Under the pieces are notes generated by a model, which worked only from the letters and a program-made list of their open reading frames with translations, ran no database searches and was not told the DNA's origin. The position numbers were made by a program, and so were the translations under genes. This document shows, one piece after another, positions 42,597 through 51,132 of a DNA stretch of 64,000 nucleotides (position 1 is its first letter; each line of letters begins with the position of its first letter). This DNA is from Plasmodiophora brassicae (taxonomy: Eukaryota > Endomyxa: Phytomyxea > Phytomyxea > Plasmodiophorida). The stretch covers positions 1,240,001 to 1,304,000 of the forward strand of contig CP145411.1 in assembly GCA_036867785.1 (NCBI GenBank), written 5' to 3'.

Positions 42597-44735
42597 CCAC
42601 CACGGGAAGATGAATTTGCATGACGGGGAAGAAATTTTTGCATGGCGGGGACATAATTTTTGCATGACGGGGAACAAATTGAAGGATGGCGGGGAACACA
42701 ACGAATGGATGGCGGGGAAGAAATGCGTGGATGAGTGGCCCAAAATAAATGGATCGGCTCGGGACGGACGAGCGGGCCGCCTAACTGTGTACCTACCGTA
42801 CCGTTGCAGGACGACGTCACCAGAACAATGGCAGGGATACAACCGATAACGGTAAGCGGATACCGTACAGTATCGCCGACGGACCTACCGTACCGTATTC
42901 TGACTTCATATCCCACGGTAGGTAGGAGGGTTGCAATCGTCGCAGACGTCCGCTCGTAGGCGAGTCGGTCGTCCTGCGATGAACCCGGAGCGGATTCCTC
43001 GTTTGGACCCTACAATCGCGTCGGACCCTAGGCTCTGTGAAATCGACTGCGAAAAAGCTCGGCAGCGCGCATACCAGCAATTGCAGCAAATGGAGAGCGC
43101 TGCTGACCATGTTCGGGCTGTTGCTGACAGGGCGATCGACCGCATCCATCAAGTCGCCGACCGAAAACGACGCTTCGCTGACGAATTGGTCGAGTGGCAG
43201 GCCCGACTGTCGGCCGACGAAGTCGCTGTCGAATCTGTTCCAGAGCGATTTCGTAAGGCTCTTCTCCCGCGGAAGCCACACATCGACGAAGACGAAGATC
43301 GTATTATGCATGCTCTTGACGGCAAGCGATCGCAGGTGGAGATCGCACGCGAGGTCGGCTGTGCTCAGTCAACGGTCTCCCGTCATTTGAACGGGGTATC
43401 GCAAGCCCGCGACGGTGCTGCTCGAGGCCGACCGCGGAAGCTGTCGGATGAGATGTTGAATGCTGCAGCGCGATTCATGTTTCTGCTCCCTGGTGCGACA
43501 CTGACACTTGCAGCCGCGTTTCTCCAGTTGTCCTACCATGTCGTCGTGTCCCGGAAGACTCTTGGTATACACTTGCGGCGTAGGGCAGGGTTCCGCCTTG
43601 GTGACTTCAAAACCTTCCACGTACAACGCAATGCGCCAGAAACAATCGACAATCGGTTCAGATACATTGCCCGTCTGGAGTCGGAAGAATATCGCCGGAA
43701 GTTCGGCCCGAACCCGCTCTATGACGCGATCTACTACGATGAGATGCCACTGGCTCGGATTGCCAACCGAAAAATCTGGTCCGTTCGCGGTTGGATTCCG
43801 TCTCTGGTTGAAGAATCGGTCAGAGGACGCCACGTTTCGCTTCTGCTTGCTGTGAGCCCAGCAGTTGGGGTTGTATGGTACGAAGTTCTCGATAAGACAA
43901 TTGATGGTGACGCGTTCCTCGCTTTTTGCAACAACTTGGTCAAATCGTATGTGAATACTTCCAGGAATGGTCGCCCACGGCTGTTCATTTTGGATAATGC
44001 TCGATTTCACCATGCTCGCTCGGTGGAGGCCTTTTTCGGACGCGACGAGGTCGCTCGCCACCTTGTCCTTGAGTTCCTTCCGCCATATTCGCCCTTTCTC
44101 GATCCCTGTGAAGAACTGTTCGCGCTTATTAAGATCCGTATATGGCTCAATTGGATTGCCGGTTCCTCGGACGAGCGGTCAATTGCAAGCAGCAAGCAAG
44201 CACTAGTAGAAGAAGTTCGGCAAATAACAACAGACGATATCCGTCAGACGTACGACCACATGAGGGAATTCCTATCGTATTGCAAGGACCGGCGACCTGT
44301 CTTCACCCAAAAGTTGTACGAGTGTGCACACCATGGAGACGAGGAGCGGATGTGTCCGACGGGATCTTTGGAAGTGGATGATTTACTGAACAGTTACCTG
44401 CCCCAGTTTTATGAGGAGTTTACACCGAGCCGTTGTCAGCATCTTCGTGATATGTTTGGTTGTTCACGACTGACTAAAGACATCGTCGAGCGGTTCTACG
44501 ACGCACAGGTGCGTTCTCCGGGAGGCGGCGGCGCCCATGGCACTGTTCGCTGAGCCGCCGCCACGCGCACGCACCTAACGCTCCAGCAATCGGTTCCAGA
44601 GAGACAAAATACATGCATCACGATCCATTATTTTTGTGCTCGTCATCCTTCAATTTGTTCCCCGTCATGCAAAAATTATGTCCCCGCCATGCAAAAATTT
44701 CGTCCCCGTCATGCAAATTCATCTTCCCGTGGTGG
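42597..44735 (+). mobile_element. Tc1/mariner-superfamily transposon
   Basis: 2139 bp with long inverted ends: CCACCACGGGAAGATGAATT at the left, its complement at the right, extending about 90 bp. Inside these is the repeated motif TTTGCATGRCGGGGA. A TA duplication flanks it (42595-42596, 44736-44737), interrupting the gypsy-1 RT/RNase H junction at NFYRKF. It carries one apparently intact transposase gene. Confidence 0.92.
42828..44553 (+). CDS. Mariner-superfamily transposase (two exons)
   Basis: Proposed exon 1 is 42828-42851 (MAGIQPIT). The intron 42852-42945 has a GTAAGC donor. Exon 2 is 42946-44553, starting TSARRRVGRPAMNPERIPRL. The relic at 26671 supports an intron at this place. A long N-terminal helical region precedes a helix-turn-helix, SQVEIAREVGCAQSTVSRHL, then GRPRKLS. 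Catalytic triad: IYYDEMPLARIANRKIWSVR (Asp), RLFILDNARFHHA (Asp) and LPPYSPFLDPCEELFALIK (Glu). There are about 38 residues between the second Asp and the Glu. An unusual C-terminal extension ends FYDAQVRSPGGGGAHGTVR. Confidence 0.88.
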
Positions 44736-44737
44736 TA

Positions 44738-46000
44738 GAAGTTAGCGACCCCGAGAAATACCTGCACCCCGTGGACGTCGGTCGGCTGTTGCCACGAGAG
44801 AATGCAATCGATCCTGGAGGGGTCAACCCGTATCCCGGAGGAGGACACCAAGAAACCTAAGAATTCCACTTCGACCGTATTGAAGACGCACTTCTCCAGT
44901 TTAGCGTGGAGTTGAGCAGTGCGGAGTCGCTCTAGGACGAGACGGACATGGCGTTCATGGTCCTCGGGAGTCGATGAGTAGATCAGGATGTCGTCCAAGT
45001 AGATTACCACAAATACATCAAGGAAATCCTTGAACGTCTCGTTCATGAAGTACTGGAAGGAGGCCGGCGCGTTGGCTAAGCCAAACGGCATGACTAAGTA
45101 CTCGAACAAGCCGTACGGCGTGCGGAAGGCCGTCTTCCACTCATCGCCTTCTCGGATCCGAACTTGATTATAGGCGCTGCGGAGGTCGATTTTCGTGAAG
45201 TTTGTTCCGGAGCCCAGCTGGATCAAGAGCTGGTCGATAAGTGGAACCGGATATCGGTTCTTGATAGTAACAGAGTTTAGACCACGGTAGTCTACGCACA
45301 GGCGAAGACTACCGTCCTTCTTCTTGACGAACAGAATTGGGGAGCCCGCCGATGAACGGGATGGACGAATGAGATTAGCTTCCAGATTGATCTTGAGATA
45401 CTCCTTCAAGGCTTCTTGTTCCCGGGGTGACAGCCCGTACAGACGGCAATACGGCGGGTCGCCACCGGGTTTCAGGTCAATCGGACAGTCGAACGGTCGG
45501 TGATCAGGAAGAGTCGTTGAGTCCGCGTTATCGAAGACGTCAGTAAACTCCTGAGATTGCGGCGGTAGTTCCGCGGCGTGGGCAGCGGAATCGGACGGGG
45601 ACCATGTGTAGTGGATGGCATAGCAGTCTGCGCCGTCTTGCACGTCGTCTAAGAACGGTTCGGCGGAAACAAACGCGATGGAGAGCGGCTCCACAGGTTC
45701 GCGTGGCGGCTCCGTAGTCAACGGATCCGTGCCAACCGGCGACGACGTGGAGGCCTACGGCACGGCAGTCAGCAAGGCGTTGTCGATGACGCAGGGATCC
45801 GGAAGCATGGAAGGCGCACGTCTCGGGGCGGAGCTCTTGGCGATCAATACCAGGAGGGCGACCAGCCCAACGAGCGCACACAGCTGGGAGGCGAGTGACC
45901 CGCGTGGCATGCTGCGCCCTGAGCAGGCGAAGAGGCGCGTCGACCCGCGCGGCGGCGTGCCGGCGAAACCGAGGGAGGTTCTGAACAAGAGGGGGCCGCC
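44738..46000 (-). CDS. Gypsy-1 linker with membrane span, and reverse transcriptase
   Basis: After the protease, the minus strand encodes a hydrophobic segment, LASQLCALVGLVALLVLIAK (about 45850-45910). RT follows: IDLKPGGDPPYCRLYGLSPR, ILFVKKKDGSLRLCVDYRGL, NFTKIDLRSAYNQVRI, FGLANAPASFQYFMNETF and the catalytic VVIYLDDILIYS. It ends ...GVQVFLGVANFY where the mariner element at 42597-44735 interrupts it at a TA. The linker has a frame change near 45730. Confidence 0.85.
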
Positions 46001-46088
46001 GATATGGGTGCCAAGCACGAAAGAGGCGGAAGCGGTGGCGGAACATTGGCGGTAGCTGCGGTCGTCGGCGCAGGCGGTGCGGCGGAAT

Positions 46089-47147
46089 TCACTGGTGTCG
46101 ACCAGCGGCAGACACAGGCGGCACTAGTTCCGGACCGTCGACCAGAGAAGCAGCCACCGGCACTAATGGCTGGTCAGTAGCAGGCGCAGGCTGCACTAGT
46201 TCCGGAACGTCGACGGCGACCAGAGAAGCACCCACCGGTGGTAACGGCTGGGCAGTAACGGGAGACGACGAGGCGAGGAAGTGATCAATGTCCGAAGGCG
46301 GTGCGTTCGGAAGCGGTCCGGGTTCGACGGGCAACCCGTCGGCGCAGCATAATAACGCGGCCGTGTCAGGAGAGCAGACGGCCGTGTCAGGAGAGCAGAC
46401 GGCCGTGTCAGGAGAGCAGGCGACCGTGTCATCAGAAAGGGCGACCGTGGCAGCAGAGCAGCCAACCGTGTCGGCAGAGCCGGTGGGGTTCCCACCGGCC
46501 CGAGCATCGAGCCACAAACGCGGTGATCCCCGAGTAAGACGTTCGCGTACGGTGCGACGACGCCAGTCGATATCCGGATTGTGCTGTTCGAGCCAGGGCA
46601 GCCCCAGAATTATACGGTGACTCGGAGCGTCAATAACGTTGAGGACAATTGTGTCGTGGAAGGCCCCGTTGACGGAACACGGCAATGGCGACGTCTCCAA
46701 TGTGATCGGTGGCAGGTGACGGCCGTCAACAACCTTGACGGGAATCGGTTGTGCTTTGGAGCGGAGCGGCAGGCCATAGCGGCGGGCGAAACCGGCGTCG
46801 ACGAAGGAAGATGTCGCTCCACAGTCCAAAAGGGCCGTCGTCGCCCACGGGCGATCGCCCGTGGATTGGAAGGGAACGAGTAAATGATGAGATGAATGAG
46901 CAGTTGCGAAACAAAGAGCAGTGACGAGGACAGTGTCGGGTTGCGAGGACGAAGAACATTCGTGTATCGAGAGAGGGTGAGCTGCCAACCCGGGAGCAGT
47001 CACCCTTGACCATTTCCCGGCGGACGATGTGGGCATGTTGCGACCATATGTCCGGGCTGCCGGCAATACATGCACAATCCTTGCCGTTTGCAGCGCTCGC
47101 GCTCCTCCGACGTTAGCTTGGTCCGACTGGCCGGCTGTATCATACGT
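46089..47147 (-). CDS. Gypsy-1 zinc knuckle, frameshift site and protease
   Basis: The gag frame ends with [20 protein letters not shown], an intact CX2CX4HX4C knuckle. It is followed by the heptamer GGGAAAT (minus strand, 47012-47018) and the gag stop shortly after. In the -1 frame, pol opens with the retropepsin [20 protein letters not shown] (catalytic Asp), then [20 protein letters not shown] and [20 protein letters not shown]. Downstream is a low-complexity stretch with repeated TAVCSPD. Confidence 0.85.
   Translation of the reverse strand, partial: TYDTAGQSDQANVGGARALQTARIVHVLPAARTYGRNMPTSSAGKWSRVTAPGLAAHPLSIHECSSSSQPDTVLVTALCFATAHSSHHLLVPFQSTGDRPWATTALLDCGATSSFVDAGFARRYGLPLRSKAQPIPVKVVDGRHLPPITLETSPLPCSVNGAFHDTIVLNVIDAPSHRIILGLPWLEQHNPDIDWRRRTVRERLTRGSPRLWLDARAGGNPTGSADTVGCSAATVALSDDTVACSPDTAVCSPDTAVCSPDTAALLCCADGLPVEPGPLPNAPPSDIDHFLASSSPVTAQPLPPVGASLVAVDVPELVQPAPATDQPLVPVAASLVDGPELVPPVSAAGRHQ
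46368..46430. repeat. 21-bp tandem repeats in gypsy-1 pol
   Basis: Three copies of CAGACGGCCGTGTCAGGAGAG with a fourth degenerate copy. In frame they encode repeated TAVCSPD on the minus strand, so they lengthen the protease-RT linker without breaking it. Confidence 0.9.
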
Positions 47148-47449
47148 ACAGCATAGCAGCACCTATGATGTTGTTCACGGTCATAACCCCTGTCCCGACA
47201 CGGCCCGCCAACATTGCCGATCCGTTCCGGACTAGCACAGTCAGCTGTCCCGCCAGACCAGTCGTGTGTGTCCCAGAATAGACCGCGGACTTCCGGAGAC
47301 CGTCACGGACTCCGGAGACGCAGTGGAGGGCGTGAGGCCAGACGGCCCGAAATAAACCAGACAGACAATAGTCACATACAGGCAACCAGCAGTCAGACGA
47401 CAGGCTGCTTGTCATAGACCGAGGGGCTAGGAGCGAGCTTCTCAACGAG
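47148..47449. mobile_element. 302-bp insertion in gypsy-1 gag
   Basis: Flanked by TACGT on both sides (47143-47147, 47450-47454) between the gag body and the zinc knuckle. Ends are ACAGCATAGCAGC and CTTCTCAACGAG, which are not inverted repeats and not TG...CA. No internal Pol III boxes or coding similarity recognised. It could be a solo LTR of an unusual family or a SINE-like element. Confidence 0.55.
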
Positions 47450-47472
47450 TACGTCTCGAAGCTTGAAGGACG

Positions 47473-48348
47473 TCACCCCGGCGAGGCATCCGTAGCGAGG
47501 AGCGCTTGTGCCGGGGCATAGAGGGGGGCCAGGCGCGCTGCCTCTTTGACCATGGCGTCGAATGTCGGCGGATTGAGCTTGAAAAGCTCGGTCGAAAGCT
47601 CTGGGACGAGCGACTTGCGGAACTTCGTCGCCAGGCGCTTTGACGGGAGAATGTACTCACCCTTCGAGGCCGACTGTACGGCGTTGTACAGGTACATGAA
47701 CCGACGCAGATGAGCATCGAACGGTCCCGTTTGACGAAGAGCGTCGAACCGGGATTCTATGTAGGGTCTCGACGTCCGGTTCTGGAAAATTAAACCGGAG
47801 CAGCGCGGCGAACGCTGCTGGGGAGGCGGTCGCATCCAGTTGACGAAAAACGAAACGCGCTTCGCCCTTCAGGCAGCTAGCCAGGAGCGCGCGAGCGCCC
47901 GCTGAAAGGGGCTGGGTCGACGAGAGATCGACACGGGCAATGCTAGCGAATAGCGCCAGCCAGTCGCTCGCCGGCAGGTCGTCGGAATTGCCGGAAAATT
48001 CGCTCAACGACACCTTAGTCGTCGTGACAACAGGATCGTTGCGATGTGACGACGGCTCAGCAGATGTTGCCGAGGGATCGGTCATGGGCGTAGGCGGCGT
48101 AGAGTGTGGACTGGCGAGCGCGGTGGTAAAGATCTTCAGCTGCTCCTCAGCGCGAGCCCGCATTTCCGTGAAGAACGCATCCTGTTGGATCTGGAAGGCC
48201 CGTAAGACACCGCGAGGGCGCGATCGGCGGCGTCCACATCGGCCAGGGTCGTTGGGTCGATGGGAGAGGGAGGCGTCGTTGGGCACTTGGCTTCGTCAGC
48301 CGTCGAGCCCGTCGAGCCGGAGCGCGTGACCGTCATCGATACGTACAC
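47473..48348 (-). pseudogene. Gypsy-1 gag
   Basis: Pieces of gag on the minus strand: MTVTRSGSTGSTADEAKCPT, then IQQDAFFTEMRARAEEQLKI, SGNSDDLPASDWLALFASIA, FDALRQTGPFDAHLRRFMYL and FRKSLVPELSTELFKLNPPT. At least two frame changes separate them (near 48210 and 47745). The FDALRQTGPF block is shared with gypsy-2 gag. The zinc knuckle lies beyond the 302-bp insertion at 47148. Confidence 0.8.
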
Positions 48349-48392
48349 GATCGAAGAACGAATGGGGCGGACAGGCCGAACGAGAGACGATG

Positions 48393-48500
48393 CGAGGACA
48401 GACGGTGACGACAGACGGCGACAGACAGACGGTGACGAAAGACGGCGACAGACAGACGGTGACGACAGACGGCGACAGACGAGGCGACGACAGACGGTGA
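48393..48500. repeat. Tandem GACAGACGG / GACGAAAGACGG repeats
   Basis: Short direct repeats of the type CAGACGGTGACGACAGACGG in the leader of gypsy-1, between the LTR and gag. Period is roughly 30 bp with sub-repeats. Confidence 0.8.
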
Positions 48501-48523
48501 CGAACGGTTAAAGTCGGTTAAGA

Positions 48524-48657
48524 TGTCAGGAGACGACACGACGGACGACTATTGTCTCCACAACACGGAATTAACCGACTGCCGAAGCCGTCGGTTGCCG
48601 TGGACGTTTATTCAAACTGCGCGGCTGCGCGACCCCCGTCGCGGCCGTGCCATAACA
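48524..48657 (-). repeat. Gypsy-1 5' LTR
   Basis: 134 bp, same sequence as 34703-34836. In element sense it is followed by TCTTAACCGACTTTAACC, the presumed primer-binding region, for which I could not name a tRNA. Confidence 0.92.
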
Positions 48658-49565
48658 GCAAACTCCCCCGTATGCAGACTTGTAGTGCGAACAAAATTCA
48701 TCAAAATTCGCCAGGTTGTCCAGCATCATCGCGAAGGTACTAATCCGCCGGTTGGTCGTGACTTCGAAATCCTTCACCAGACATACCGGTACCTCCACGA
48801 ATGGTCATAGGATAAAAACGTCCAGTGCCCAGAGGTTATAATATGGGCATGCAGCCAGCACCGCTCGACGTCTGACAGTTCGTATGTCGAAAGCGGTGCG
48901 CGAACTTCAATGGGCAGCATCATCAGAGTAGCAGGCATAGCGTCTTCGACGCTGCCAGAGTTTTCGCCAAAGAGAAGCATGTTGCCCTTTGCCACCGAAT
49001 AGAACTGGTGATAATGACCTCGTAGGAAAACAGCACCCAAAGTCATCTGGAGATTGCCAGCGATATTAATGGTTGTGAAGACGATAACGAAGTGATTTAT
49101 TCCGACCGACATCGGCGCGAGACGGCGGCGACGTAACGCTATGTAACAGGGGCTTGCCAAGCCGTTACCGACAACGGCGTCTGTGGCGGAGCCTCTGCCG
49201 TGGACGGTACGCAGTCGCACACAGTCACGGCGTCACCGTGTGCCGGTGGTACGACATGGTCCTTGACAATGGTTTGGGAAATCGTCGATTCCAGGTTCTC
49301 CTTCATAAAGAAGATCCAACGCTCCATGGGGAACGTCCAGATAAATCCGTACAAAGGACCCCAACGAAGAATTATGTCGGGTAGATGCACTAAGGAATGC
49401 ATCTGATCAAACATCGTTTGAGGGTTAGAGAAAACAATGATGCTGCGCGCGGGTAGACATACCGAGATCGTGAACAGTGATGGTGGTATGACCGACTCCA
49501 GTCGCGCCAGCGAAATTGCGAACAAATAAATTCCAAGTCTGACAGTGACGCGGGACTGGCACTGG
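48658..49565 (-). pseudogene. CACTA-like transposase relic, DUF4218-like part
   Basis: Minus strand: FDQMHSLVHLPDIILRWGPL, YGFIWTFPMERWIFFMKENL, then an interruption by a solo LTR at 49074-49268. The same frame resumes with TINIAGNLQMTLGAVFLRGH and SVEDAMPATLMMLPIEVRAP. The H..LVHLP..I...GP.Y....FPMER block is characteristic of DUF4218/Transposase_21 proteins of CACTA elements. Removing the solo LTR and one ATGGT copy gives an uninterrupted frame. Further left it is cut by the gypsy LTR at 48657. Confidence 0.65.
49074..49268 (-). repeat. Solo LTR, copia-B family
   Basis: 195 bp, minus-strand ends TGTCAAGGACCATG and CGTCTTCACA, flanked by ATGGT on both sides (49069-49073, 49269-49273). It sits in the CACTA relic. 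Without it and one ATGGT copy the CACTA frame is continuous. Confidence 0.9.
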
Positions 49566-49832
49566 ATGGCACCGGCGCGCGGGGCGCCGGTGGGCTCGCC
49601 GCCTCTAAGCGCGTAGAACGCGTACGACTGTTAATCTGATGAAGACGATAACGAAGTGATTTATTCCGACCGACATCGGCGCGAGACGGCGGCGACGTAA
49701 CGCTGTGTAACAGGGGCTTGCCAAGCCGTTACCGACAACGGCGTCAGTGGCGGAGCCTCTGCCGTGGACGTTACGCAGTCGCGCACAGTCACGGCGTCAC
49801 CGTGTGCCGGTGGTACGACATGGTCCTTGACA
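49545..49832 (-). mobile_element. Truncated copia-B element: 5' LTR, primer site and leader
   Basis: A 196-bp LTR (49637-49832) nearly identical to the solo LTR at 49074. On the minus strand it is followed directly by the primer-binding site GATTAACAGTCGTA (49623-49636) and about 75 bp of GC-rich leader. It then gives way to CACTA-like sequence. No gag, pol or second LTR belongs to it. Confidence 0.75.
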
Positions 49833-49859
49833 ATAATTACCGGATGATCCGGTAATTAT
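49833..49859. repeat. Perfect palindrome beside copia-B LTR
   Basis: ATAATTACCGGA and TCCGGTAATTAT, 12-bp arms separated by TGA, exactly abutting the outer end of the copia-B LTR. Confidence 0.9.
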
Positions 49860-50085
49860 GACGAACTCTAATGAATACGTCATTTGTTCTCGCACCTGAG
49901 GTCCGATCAACGCCGGCCGGCTGTTCCGCAGTGTGAGCGTGATGAAAACGGACACACCGAAGAAATTTGGTGAAGTTGCCTATTATAGCCATGACACGAA
50001 CAGATAAAAGGTAGTGGTGGGCGACGCTCCGGATCGGTGCAATGCCACGGTCCAGTCGATTTTAGTCTTGACGTATCATCACATA
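49860..50085. other. Unassigned interval before gypsy-2
   Basis: No clear coding frame. It may be further CACTA sequence; nothing recognisable. Confidence 0.25.
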
Positions 50086-50181
50086 TGTCAGGCGTCGACA
50101 TAGCAGGTCGGCGCCGGAATAAAGTCCGTGCGAGCGGGGACCGACGGCAGTCGGTCAACGCGTCGTCGTATAGTCGTGACA
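50086..50181 (+). repeat. Putative 5' LTR of gypsy-2
   Basis: A 96-bp segment with ends TGTCAGGCGTCG and TAGTCGTGACA, located just before the gag leader. No 3' partner is in the window, so this is positional inference only. Confidence 0.4.
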
Positions 50182-50199
50182 GTATGACCGACCTTCACC

Positions 50200-51132
50200 A
50201 TGGACACTCGTGGAACCCAACGCAACCGCGATCACCAGGACCCCGACGAGGAGCCATTGAACACACCCGTATCGGCGCTGACCAGCACGATCGCGGCGAT
50301 CGTAGCGGAGGCGCTCCAGGCACAGCGCGCCGACATCGACGCCATGCTCCGGCAGCAGCGCGCTGAGATCTTGGCGCAGGTCGCCGCCAGCCCGTCCATC
50401 GTCCCCAAGACCGAAACCATTGATCCTGATCGACCGCCGACTCCCTTGTCGACCATATCGTACTCGACACCAGTCCGGCTGCACACGTTCACGGGCGATG
50501 ACTCGGTCGATCCAATGTCTGCGACGACGTGGTTCGACGAGTTTTGCCGCTTCGCTGACGCGGATCCGACGTCAACGGCACCGCTGTCGAATGCGGCCAG
50601 GAGCCTGTTGGCGTCGAGCCTGGACGGCGTGGCGCTGAAGCTGTACGTGGCTATCAAGCCATCGTCCCCGCAGGCCCTCAAGACAATGCTCCTGGAGAAC
50701 TTTCCGGAGATCACTGCCGCGCGCGCCAAGGCTGAATTTGACGCCCTGCGCCAGACGGGCCCGTTTGCCGGGCATCTCGTGGAGTTTCGTCGCCGCTACT
50801 TTGTCGCTGTCGCCCGCGACCCGGACTGCCGTCTAAGCGACTCCTCGCTGGCCGAGAAGCTGCGCACATCGCTGACCCCTGCGCTGGCCGAGGAGCTGTA
50901 CAAGTGGCAGCTGCGCAGCTTCTCCGCCATGGTGGATAAGGCGGTCCATCTGGCGCCGCTGTTCCCGGTGCCGTCGACTGCGATTTTGAACGTGGCCACA
51001 AGCGCGCTGCAGCCGCTGACCGACGAGGAGCGGGACCGTTGTCGCCGCGAAGGCCGCTGTTTTCGCTGTCGCGAACCGGGACACATGGCGAACCAGTGCC
51101 CCCGGTCCCAGCAGGGAAATGTTCGCGGGTGA
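50200..51132 (+). CDS. Gypsy-2 gag
   Basis: The ATG at 50200 begins MDTRGTQRNRDHQDPDEEPL. The Gag capsid-like region has MSATTWFDEFCRFADADPTS, LLENFPEITAARAKAEFDAL and RQTGPFAGHLVEFRRRYFVA. An intact zinc knuckle, CFRCREPGHMANQCP (CX2CX4HX4C), is near the end. The stop is at 51130-51132. The slippery heptamer GGGAAAT (51114-51120, in the frame G GGA AAT) lies 9 nt before the stop codon, so a -1 shift would lead into pol. Confidence 0.92.
   Translation: MDTRGTQRNRDHQDPDEEPLNTPVSALTSTIAAIVAEALQAQRADIDAMLRQQRAEILAQVAASPSIVPKTETIDPDRPPTPLSTISYSTPVRLHTFTGDDSVDPMSATTWFDEFCRFADADPTSTAPLSNAARSLLASSLDGVALKLYVAIKPSSPQALKTMLLENFPEITAARAKAEFDALRQTGPFAGHLVEFRRRYFVAVARDPDCRLSDSSLAEKLRTSLTPALAEELYKWQLRSFSAMVDKAVHLAPLFPVPSTAILNVATSALQPLTDEERDRCRREGRCFRCREPGHMANQCPRSQQGNVRG

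Larger units (their letters stand above)
34703..48657 (-). mobile_element. Gypsy-1 LTR retrotransposon carrying nested insertions
   Basis: Two 134-bp LTRs that look identical (34703-34836, 48524-48657) bound the element. Flanks are GCAGA on the left and GCAAA on the right, a 5-bp duplication with one difference. Coding order on the minus strand is gag, zinc knuckle, protease, RT, RNase H and integrase. Subtracting the nested copia, mariner, miniature LTR element and 302-bp insertion leaves about 5.9 kb, a normal gypsy size. The gag and the RNase H/integrase joint have frameshifts, so it is probably not autonomous. Confidence 0.9.

Noticed and set aside
49074-49832. A complete miniature LTR element bounded by the two copia-B LTRs
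   Set aside because: The left LTR has its own ATGGT duplication and splits a continuous CACTA frame, so it is a solo LTR independent of the right one.
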